The notes below the pieces were generated by a model. The model was not told the DNA's origin. It ran no database searches and worked only from the letters and a program-made list of their open reading frames with translations. Below, piece after piece: positions 1 to 6,307 of a DNA stretch of 7,856 nt; position 1 is the stretch's first letter, and every line of letters begins with the position of its first letter. Location: assembly GCA_903826715.1 (NCBI GenBank), contig CAIKFN010000095.1, positions 1 to 7,856 of the forward strand, written 5' to 3'. Origin of the DNA: an uncultured Actinomycetes bacterium (GTDB taxonomy: Bacteria > Actinomycetota > Acidimicrobiia > Acidimicrobiales > RAAP-2). Position numbers and translations under genes: made by a program.

Positions 1-1
1 C

Positions 2-859
2 ATCACTCGAGTCTTCCAAGGAGTATCAGCTGGCGCCATTGAAGTGGCGTCCATGTCCGCAGTTTCGGCTCTCTTTGATGAAACCGAGCGAGGTAGTGCG
101 ATTTCAAGAATCATTGCCGCCCAGCTCGGAGGCATGGCCTTTGGGCCCGTGGCTGGTGCACTGGTGTCGGTTCGAGCGCTCGGCTGGGCATTTTTTGTCT
201 CCGGGGTTGTGTCACTACTCGCTGCAACGCAAACATTTCGAACAAACCTAGGTGACAAGGCCTACGATCCAACACCGCTGCCAAAATTACAGTGGAGCCA
301 GCAACTTATCGGTGCGTTCATTGCAGCAGCTGGCACAGGAATGCTCATTGGTGTCTACGAAACTTGCTGGTCGCTTCTCATGAAAGCGCATCAAGCCACC
401 ACACTAGATATTCGTCTTAGCTGGACTTTTTTCTGTCTGCCCTGGGTACTTTTAAGTGGCTACGGCGGATGGCTTGCCGACCATGCCAACCGTCGAGTTG
501 TTGGAACACTTGGACTTATCAACGGAGCAGGATTTTTAGCGCTTTATCCACACATACACAACCCACATTTGATGGTGCTCTTCGGTGCGTTTGAATCAAT
601 CGGTGCGTCACTATCAGTTCCTTCAATTTCTTCACTTATGTCCGAAGGTTCGCAACATCGTGAAATGAGTCGACGTCAAGGACTCAACGCAACTGCAAAT
701 ACTGGTGCGCTCGCATTGAGTGCGGCGGCATCAGGCTATTTCTTTAGCATCAATGCAGCGCTCCCCTTCACAATTGGTGCCATAATTTCTGGTGCGCTCG
801 CATTAAGCACAATCTGGTGGTGGCGAAATGTGCACGGGAACATTGCTACTAAAAAATAA
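2..859 (+). CDS. MFS transporter, C-terminal part (5' end outside window)
   Basis: Inner-membrane secondary carrier of the major facilitator superfamily; substrate unknown. The reading frame is open from base 2, so the true start lies upstream, and 285 residues are visible. They begin in the RVFQG-type helix 4 region, followed by a loop FDETERGSA and a helix 5 stretch GMAFGPVAGAL, which matches the family G-x-x-x-GP-x-x-G motif. A polar central loop (about visible residues 80-100) leads into the second half. There the cytoplasmic loop GGWLADHANRR (about 155-165) resembles the MFS motif A repeat. Further hydrophobic helices follow, ending in a short basic tail. The GTG at 44-46 is only an internal codon, because the family-like sequence continues upstream of it. 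The gene converges on the solute-binding protein gene and ends 10 nt before a strong hairpin. Family call is firm; drug efflux and sugar export are both possible. Confidence 0.85.
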   Translation: MTRVFQGVSAGAIEVASMSAVSALFDETERGSAISRIIAAQLGGMAFGPVAGALVSVRALGWAFFVSGVVSLLAATQTFRTNLGDKAYDPTPLPKLQWSQQLIGAFIAAAGTGMLIGVYETCWSLLMKAHQATTLDIRLSWTFFCLPWVLLSGYGGWLADHANRRVVGTLGLINGAGFLALYPHIHNPHLMVLFGAFESIGASLSVPSISSLMSEGSQHREMSRRQGLNATANTGALALSAAASGYFFSINAALPFTIGAIISGALALSTIWWWRNVHGNIATKK

Positions 860-869
860 ATCGCTCAGA

Positions 870-909
870 AAAGCAGAAGAGCGGCACCGAAGTGCCGCTC
901 TTCTGCTTT
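870..909. terminator. Bidirectional rho-independent terminator
   Basis: An 18-bp perfect stem (870-887 paired with 892-909) closes a CGAA tetraloop. The core is GC-rich (GCGGCAC/GTGCCGC). The AT-rich outer end gives TTT on the plus strand and CTTTTCTG on the minus strand, so either strand ends in a short U run. It sits between the stop of the MFS gene (859) and the stop of the minus-strand solute-binding protein gene (929). It therefore probably terminates both and prevents read-through in either direction. Confidence 0.9.
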
Positions 910-928
910 AAATCTTGGCGAAAACTAA

Positions 929-2887
929 TTAAGCCTTCCAAGCCTGGTCGTAGGAGAGTGATCCTCCTTGCGGCAAGTACAGCTTGCCAGCTACTTGACG
1001 ACCCATCCAGTTCTGAACCTTCTTGCTTGCAGCGAGTCCTGTGACAACTGTGTCAAGGAACACGTACGTAGCTTCTGAAGCAAAAGTGTTGTTAACAGCT
1101 TGCCAGTTAGTTACGTGCTGTGAAGATCCTCCAGGAGCTGCAAGGGCCTGCTGCATAACTCGTTGAATGACAGGGTTGTTCTGGTGCTGGAAGTTCACTG
1201 CACCGGCAACGTTAGGTGATGTTGTGTAGTCACCCTTTCCTGCATAGTTAGTGTACGGCCAAGCAGGAAGTCCAAGACCTAGCGGAACATTTGAACCTGC
1301 TGCAGGCACAGAGTTCCACCAGATGTAGTTGAAAGACTGGTCAACTCCACCGAACTGGAAGGTGAGCGCTGATGTCTCAACACCACTGATGAAGTTAGCA
1401 ATTTCAACACCACTCTCGAGCGGTCGACCAACAACTGTAATTCCAACCGTCTTGCAAGACGCCTGAAGGAATGTAAATGCACGAGTCACCGCAGCCGAAC
1501 CTGTTGGGTAATCCAGAACAACCGTCACGTCAGACAAGTTGTGCTTTGTCTTGTAGGCGTTAACAGCTTTCTTGGCAGCTGATGGATTAAATGTTGGGTA
1601 CTGAGGGTTCTGGTAGAAAGCAGATGTCTTCTTAAAGATTCCATCAGCGAAAGTACCGTGTCCAAGGGCAACCGTCTTCACGTAAGCCTTAGGGTCAATT
1701 GCCTGAATGATTGCCTTACGGATCGATGAGTCGGTCAAGTGGTTCGTGTAAGTGTGGTCCCAAGCCAAAGTCGATGGGTTAACTGCCCCAGCAATGTACG
1801 TTCCTGTGGCCGCACCAACTGCAGCACTTGCTGTCTTGTCTCCTGCAAGAGCTAACTGCACTGACGTAGGGACTGCTGCACCCTTTAAGATGTAAGGAAG
1901 GGCTGCAGCTGCCCAAGCACCGTACTGGTTCACTGTTCCAGTTGTGTTCATGAGCCAGTAGTTTGTGGCAGGTTCACGAGGGTCATGTTCATCTGTACGA
2001 GCAACAAGGTTTTTGTTTCCCATCATCTTGGCAGCCACATTTGAGTCAGTGGTGTAAGCAATGTCAACTGAACCTGCCTGCACTGCTTGGTACGCAGCTT
2101 CATCGTCCAAAATTACTTTGATGACAAGTTTGTCCAAGTAGGGGAGTTTCCGACCCTTAGCATCGGTGCGCCAGTAGTTAGTGTTCTTAGCAAGCGTGCA
2201 GTGGTCGTTGTACACCCAGTCACTTGCTGACACCATCTTGAATGGACCAGTTCCGATTGCAACGTCATTGTATCCCTTAACGAGAGTCGATGGCTCAGCC
2301 TGATACGCAATCTGTGAAGCTGCAAGTGAAAGTGGCCACGCGGCGATTGGAATAACCAAGTTGTAGATAACTTCGTAGTCGTTAGATCCCTTGACGACAG
2401 ATTTAACTAGAGGCGCAATAGCTGGTCCCACTGGACTGTTGTCTAGTCCACAGGCCTGATAGTTCTTCACCACTACATCAGCATTGAAGGCAGTTCCGTT
2501 GTGGAACTTGACGTCTTGGCGAAGTTGCATTGTCCAAACACTGAAGTTTTGGTTAGGCGTAATTCCAGTTGCCAACATTGGAAGCACTGTCTTTCCGTCT
2601 GCTGCAACTTCAAACAGTCCGTCATAGATAGCTTTTCCACGAACGTAGTGTGATGCACCCCATGAGCCCTTTGGGCCACTGAATGCTATTAACGAAAGTG
2701 CGTCACCGTTGGTAGAAACCGTAAGTGTTCCACCTAACTTTGGTGTACCCGTATTAATACCTACGGCAGTTGCAGCGCCAGCGCTACCGGCAATAAGACT
2801 GTCGACGACAGTCCCGGCCATTGCAACTCCACCAATGGTGGCTGCTGAATTAGTTAAAAAAGACCTACGGTCCATCTCTAGTGACAT
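929..2887 (-). CDS. Tat-exported ABC solute-binding protein, family 5 (peptide/opine/nickel type)
   Basis: Extracytoplasmic binding protein that would capture a solute, often a peptide but unproven here, for an ABC importer. I start it at the ATG ending at 2887 (652 aa). A purine-rich GGGGGAAAG lies 9 nt upstream, and this start places the twin-arginine signal MDRRSFL at residues 5-11. A longer form starting at 2935 (668 aa) has no ribosome binding site. A hydrophobic Ala/Gly stretch and AxA sites (about 36-41) suggest Tat export and cleavage. No lipobox Cys is seen. Family 5 hallmarks are AIYDGLFE (about 86-93), VKFHNGTAFNADVV (about 126-139), GTGPFKM (about 212-218) and DSSIRKAIIQAID (about 386-398). 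An Ala-rich insertion of about 65 residues (318-382) makes it longer than the usual 500-550. Lysine is mostly AAG and aromatic codons end in C, suggesting high expression. No permease or ATPase genes adjoin it. Confidence 0.88.
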   Translation of the reverse strand: MSLEMDRRSFLTNSAATIGGVAMAGTVVDSLIAGSAGAATAVGINTGTPKLGGTLTVSTNGDALSLIAFSGPKGSWGASHYVRGKAIYDGLFEVAADGKTVLPMLATGITPNQNFSVWTMQLRQDVKFHNGTAFNADVVVKNYQACGLDNSPVGPAIAPLVKSVVKGSNDYEVIYNLVIPIAAWPLSLAASQIAYQAEPSTLVKGYNDVAIGTGPFKMVSASDWVYNDHCTLAKNTNYWRTDAKGRKLPYLDKLVIKVILDDEAAYQAVQAGSVDIAYTTDSNVAAKMMGNKNLVARTDEHDPREPATNYWLMNTTGTVNQYGAWAAAALPYILKGAAVPTSVQLALAGDKTASAAVGAATGTYIAGAVNPSTLAWDHTYTNHLTDSSIRKAIIQAIDPKAYVKTVALGHGTFADGIFKKTSAFYQNPQYPTFNPSAAKKAVNAYKTKHNLSDVTVVLDYPTGSAAVTRAFTFLQASCKTVGITVVGRPLESGVEIANFISGVETSALTFQFGGVDQSFNYIWWNSVPAAGSNVPLGLGLPAWPYTNYAGKGDYTTSPNVAGAVNFQHQNNPVIQRVMQQALAAPGGSSQHVTNWQAVNNTFASEATYVFLDTVVTGLAASKKVQNWMGRQVAGKLYLPQGGSLSYDQAWKA

Positions 2888-2896
2888 TTTGTTCTG

Positions 2897-2905
2897 CTTT
2901 CCCCC
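2897..2905 (-). promoter_or_regulatory. Ribosome binding site that decides the solute-binding protein start
   Basis: On the minus strand GGGGGAAAG ends 9 nt before the ATG at 2887-2885. The in-frame ATG at 2935-2933 has no comparable purine run upstream. This supports the 652-residue form with the twin-arginine motif close to the N terminus, as is normal for Tat signals. Confidence 0.6.
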
Positions 2906-2975
2906 GGTGAAATTGCCTTGTGCAGTTTCAACCATTAGCCAAACATAGCAACAAGTCAGGTGAGTCCGCAGTTTG

Positions 2976-3008
2976 TACTTGTGAAAAGATAATCTTCGAT
3001 TTCAAGTA
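2976..3008. repeat. Nested inverted repeat in divergent control region (possible operator)
   Basis: An outer 6-bp inverted repeat, TACTTG (2976-2981) and CAAGTA (3003-3008), encloses an inner palindrome AAGATAATCTT (2986-2996). Their centres are about one base apart (2992 and 2991). It lies about 90-120 bp upstream of the minus-strand gene start and over 200 bp from the permease start. That position suits an operator for the solute-binding protein gene or a hairpin in its leader. The symmetry is visible; the regulatory role is inferred. Confidence 0.35.
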
Positions 3009-3109
3009 GTAAAAGTCCTTTGTTTTCAGGGCGTTTGAGCAAAAGTTTTTTCGGACAATCGAATGCTTGCGCTGAAATCTCATTACCCATAGCAGTGGGC
3101 TACCTATAT

Positions 3110-3125
3110 TTAAGTTATCACTTAA
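3110..3125. repeat. Inverted repeat TTAAGT-N4-ACTTAA, possible regulator site
   Basis: A perfect 6-bp inverted repeat with a 4-bp spacer ends 5 bp before the likely -35 box at 3131. This is a common position for an activator or repressor site acting on the permease-sulfatase promoter. It is AT-rich, so chance occurrence is possible. Confidence 0.35.
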
Positions 3126-3130
3126 GTAAG

Positions 3131-3158
3131 TTGACAAGAGAACTTTTTCATTTTTAGT
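3131..3158 (+). promoter_or_regulatory. Probable promoter of the permease-sulfatase unit
   Basis: A perfect TTGACA (3131-3136) is followed after 16 bp by TTTAGT (3153-3158), which matches 4 of 6 bases of the -10 consensus. Transcription would begin near 3165 and give a leader of about 45-50 nt before the GTG at 3212. The rest of the divergent region (2888-3211) holds the two inverted repeats and no gene that I can support. Confidence 0.5.
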
Positions 3159-3211
3159 GTGAACAATTCGACAGCAAATTCATCACATCATGAAAATGAG
3201 AAGATAACTGC

Positions 3212-4732
3212 GTGACTTCAAAAGCCTTCGTAATCGAACAAGCTGGTACTGATCGAGTACCAGAGTCACAGCGTTGGACACAACCAAAGACAATCGGGGC
3301 ATTGTGGGCAGGATCTTCAATCAATGTTGAATACTTTGTTTACGGAGCCTTAGTAATGGGCTTTGGATTTAATTTCGCAACAACGGTCAGTGTGATCGTT
3401 ATTGGAAACCTTTCTTTCTTTCTCGTGGGCGCTGCATCGCTACAAGGTCCAGAGACTGGAACAACAACCTTCACAATTAATAGGGCACCCTTCGGTGTAC
3501 ATGGTTCAAAATTATTTGCTTTTTTTAACTGGATCACACTTCTCGGATTTGAAACTGAAGGACTAATACTTATTGTCGGCGCGGTTATGGTGCTTTTACA
3601 AATGGCGAACATCCACGTCAGCAGCGGATTTGAAGTTCTCCTTATTATCTGTGCTGCAATAATTCAAGCAATTGTTCCTTACTTTGGGCATGCCACCATG
3701 GTCAAAGTAATTCGAGTGATGATTATTCCGTTTGGTGCCGTATTCGTAGTACTTGCGTTCTTCGACATAAAATTTGGCACGCCAAATTACGCCGGGGTCG
3801 GTGGTGGATGGGAACTGTACAGTGCGGCACTCGCATTTGTTTTTGCTCTTTCGGGGCTCGGTTGGACGAACTGTGCAAATGACTACACGAGGTATGTCCC
3901 ACGCGATGCAAAGAAGTCAGCAGTTGTTGGCTGGGTGTTTTTAGGCACCGCCGTTCCAGAGATCTTGCTGATGCTCCTTGGTGCAACGACATTTACATTT
4001 CTTTCAAGTCCGTCGCAGGTTGCTGCATGGAACGGAGCAAATCCATTTCAGGTGCTGTACGCACAACACGTGCTTCCAAAATGGTTTGTTGTCCTCTTCT
4101 TGGGTTTTGCAGTGCTCCAGCTTTTCGCAGTGAACTCACTCGATCTTTATTCTTCTGGTGTTTCGCTTCAGTCAATAGGTATTCGCATAAAGCGCTACCA
4201 AGCAGTGTTACTTGATTCAGTTATTTCATGCGGCCTGACAATCTGGGCCATGTTTCAGTCGACGTTCTCTCTCTACATGAAGGAGTTTGTTGGAGTGATA
4301 ATTGTGTGGATTGGACCATGGCTCGGAATCTTTTTAATGGACTGGCTGCTTCGAAAGATGAAATACAGCGCAAGTGAACTGCAGCGCACCGACACTAATG
4401 GGACGTACTTCGCTCAAACGTCCGGCGTGCAATGGAATGCAGTCGTGGCCTTCGCAGTTGGCATGATTAGCGCGACAGCCTGCTTCTCGAAAGCCCCACC
4501 ACCGGTCTCATTCCCATTTCACTGGATGACACCTATTTCTAATCACTTTGGTTCAGTGTGTGCGAGTGGCCTCGTACATGGCACGTGCCGTGCTGGGTGG
4601 TACGGCGGGGCAGATTTCTCTGTCTTTGCTGGCGTGGGATTTGGCGCATTCGTGTACTTCATTCTCGAAAAGCGCTCTGGTCGTGTAGCCAGACAGGTCC
4701 AGAAGCAACAAGCGCTAGAGCCAGCATCGTAA
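3212..4732 (+). CDS. NCS1-family nucleobase permease (purine/cytosine permease type)
   Basis: Inner-membrane symporter of the nucleobase:cation NCS1 family (cytosine, purines, allantoin, thiamine and relatives), 506 aa with about 12 hydrophobic segments. Family features in order are a short cytoplasmic N-terminus with SQRWTQPKTIGALW (19-32), then PETGTTTFTINRAPFG (80-95, helix 2-3 region), NDYTRYVPRDAKKS (223-236), and NSLDLYSSGVSLQSIG (308-323). A final GGADFSVFAGVGF helix (465-477) and a basic tail follow. GTG is chosen because the preceding in-frame stop leaves no other candidate and GAGAAG lies 8 nt upstream. Residues 448-464 are unusual: a polar, two-cysteine stretch where the family normally passes quickly to the GGAD helix. 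The sulfatase gene follows after 30 nt. A cytosine deaminase 2.8 kb away makes cytosine a plausible substrate, but this is inference. Confidence 0.87.
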   Translation: MTSKAFVIEQAGTDRVPESQRWTQPKTIGALWAGSSINVEYFVYGALVMGFGFNFATTVSVIVIGNLSFFLVGAASLQGPETGTTTFTINRAPFGVHGSKLFAFFNWITLLGFETEGLILIVGAVMVLLQMANIHVSSGFEVLLIICAAIIQAIVPYFGHATMVKVIRVMIIPFGAVFVVLAFFDIKFGTPNYAGVGGGWELYSAALAFVFALSGLGWTNCANDYTRYVPRDAKKSAVVGWVFLGTAVPEILLMLLGATTFTFLSSPSQVAAWNGANPFQVLYAQHVLPKWFVVLFLGFAVLQLFAVNSLDLYSSGVSLQSIGIRIKRYQAVLLDSVISCGLTIWAMFQSTFSLYMKEFVGVIIVWIGPWLGIFLMDWLLRKMKYSASELQRTDTNGTYFAQTSGVQWNAVVAFAVGMISATACFSKAPPPVSFPFHWMTPISNHFGSVCASGLVHGTCRAGWYGGADFSVFAGVGFGAFVYFILEKRSGRVARQVQKQQALEPAS

Positions 4733-4762
4733 ATCAACTGGCACTTGATGTACCGTTGACAA

Positions 4763-6307
4763 ATGCAGTCTTCGCCTGAAAGCAAGAAACCACGCAACGT
4801 CATTGTGGTGGTACTTGATTCCCTCAATCGTCACCTACTTGAGGCGTATGGATTTAATGAGTTCACAACTCCGAATCTCATGAGATTCGCGAATCGCTCA
4901 ATCAAGTTTACAAATCATCACACAGGTTCTCTCCCCTGCATGCCAGCACGCCACGACATTCTTTGTGGAGCACTCGACTTTTTGTGGCGTCCATGGGGAT
5001 CAATAGAGGTTTGGGAAGATGCCATCACATTTGAACTCCGCAGAAAAGGAATCATTACGCAATTGATAACTGATCATCCCCATCTCTTTGAGTCCGGTGG
5101 TGAGAATTATCACACCGACTTCTCTGCGTGGGACTACGTACGAGGTGGTGAAGATGATCCTTGGAAAACTCGTCTCGATCCTTCTTGGTTCGGTTCCCCT
5201 GCACTCCCAGCGCAGCCTGCATCCATTGAGCGTGGCTACGACAAATCACGAACCTATTTCAAAGACGTAGAAGATTTCCCCGGGCCTAAGACAATGACGG
5301 CGGCGGCGAAATGGATTCGCGAAAATAAAGACAGCAAAGATCGCTACTTTTTATTTGTTGATGAATTTGATCCCCATGAGCCATTCGATACTCCCGAGCC
5401 GTGGGCGTCAATGTACGACGAAGCATGGGACGGACCTAAAGTAATTTGGCCTCCCTACACCGATGCAGGTGGACCAAATGTTCCAGATGAACGAACTGGA
5501 CGACACATTCGTGCAAACTACGGCGCGAAGCTCTCAATGATTGACCATTATTTCGGAAAAGTACTAGACGCAATCGATGAAGCGTGCGCCTGGGAAGATA
5601 CCGCTGTCATAGTGATGACTGACCATGGTCACTACTTAGGCGAGCGTGGCGGAATTTGGGGCAAGCCCGGTGTTCCTATTTATTCAGAGATGGGTCATAT
5701 CCCATTAATGATTGCCTGGCCCGCAAGAGCCGCCACTGAAGTGAACGATTTAACAACCACAGTCGACATCCACGCAACATTGTGCGAAGTCTTTGATGTC
5801 CAGCCAGAACACCGCACTCATGGCCATTCGCTCACATCAGTACTTAACGGCACTGGACCATCAACTCGTGATCACATACTCACTGGGATATGGGGACGCG
5901 AGGTTGTTTTCATTGACAAAGAGACAAAATTTGTTCGAGCACCCATTGAAGGCAATAGACCACTGGAGATGTTCTCTAATAGATGGTCAACAATGCCAAT
6001 TCACGCGTACCCAAATATTCGACTCCCTCGACCTGATCGTCGTGCAACTTTGGAATACATGCCTGGTTCTGATGTTCCGGTAATTCGCCAACCGTTTACT
6101 ACTGGTGACGAAGTTCCATTCTGGGCTCGAATGAATTCCTTCCACGGTGACGTGGTCTTCAACAGAAAAGAAGATCCACTTGAAGAACAAAATCTTGTTC
6201 GAGGAAACTCACTAGAGGCTTCGTCAACACAAGTAGAAGCAATGCGAGAAGCGCTAAAAGCAATCGAAGCCCCATCACTTCAGTTTGAGCGTTTAGCGCT
6301 CACTTAA
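4763..6307 (+). CDS. Type I (formylglycine-dependent) sulfatase, cytoplasmic
   Basis: Hydrolyses a sulfate ester (or possibly a phosphate or phosphonate ester, as some relatives do); substrate unknown. The 514-residue protein has the alkaline-phosphatase-superfamily sulfatase fold throughout. VVVLDSLNRH (15-24) carries the first metal ligand Asp19. PCMPARHDILCG (58-69) is the C-x-P-x-R signature, with Cys59 the residue to be oxidised to formylglycine and Arg63 conserved. DPHEPF (203-208), MTDHGH (285-290; Asp287 and His288 metal ligands) and WGKPG (299-303; Lys301) follow. The usual L-T-G-R after the signature reads L-C-G-A. FLWRPWGSIE (73-82), and DHPHLFESGG (104-113) before NYHT, recall a cytoplasmic sulfatase subgroup. 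No signal peptide is seen. It starts 30 nt after the permease, with no clear ribosome binding site, so it is probably cotranscribed. The maturation enzyme is not in the window. Confidence 0.88.
   Translation: MQSSPESKKPRNVIVVVLDSLNRHLLEAYGFNEFTTPNLMRFANRSIKFTNHHTGSLPCMPARHDILCGALDFLWRPWGSIEVWEDAITFELRRKGIITQLITDHPHLFESGGENYHTDFSAWDYVRGGEDDPWKTRLDPSWFGSPALPAQPASIERGYDKSRTYFKDVEDFPGPKTMTAAAKWIRENKDSKDRYFLFVDEFDPHEPFDTPEPWASMYDEAWDGPKVIWPPYTDAGGPNVPDERTGRHIRANYGAKLSMIDHYFGKVLDAIDEACAWEDTAVIVMTDHGHYLGERGGIWGKPGVPIYSEMGHIPLMIAWPARAATEVNDLTTTVDIHATLCEVFDVQPEHRTHGHSLTSVLNGTGPSTRDHILTGIWGREVVFIDKETKFVRAPIEGNRPLEMFSNRWSTMPIHAYPNIRLPRPDRRATLEYMPGSDVPVIRQPFTTGDEVPFWARMNSFHGDVVFNRKEDPLEEQNLVRGNSLEASSTQVEAMREALKAIEAPSLQFERLALT

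Noticed and set aside
703..804. Direct repeat of 15 bases (703-717 and 790-804) in the MFS gene
   Set aside because: Both copies encode the same small-residue helix motif GALALS in frame. This is ordinary similarity between transmembrane helices, with no sign of a mobile or regulatory repeat.
2709..2948. Plus-strand open frame of 79 codons
   Set aside because: It is the antisense shadow of the solute-binding protein signal peptide region, with no family features or ribosome binding site.
2928..3137. Minus-strand open frame of 69 codons over the divergent control region
   Set aside because: It has no ribosome binding site, its product resembles nothing I know, it overlaps the upstream end of the longer solute-binding protein frame, and it spans promoter-like and palindromic sequence.
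4756..4761. TTGACA just before the sulfatase ATG as a -35 box
   Set aside because: The matching -10 would fall inside the coding sequence near 4778, where no TATAAT-like sequence occurs, and the transcript would lack the start codon.
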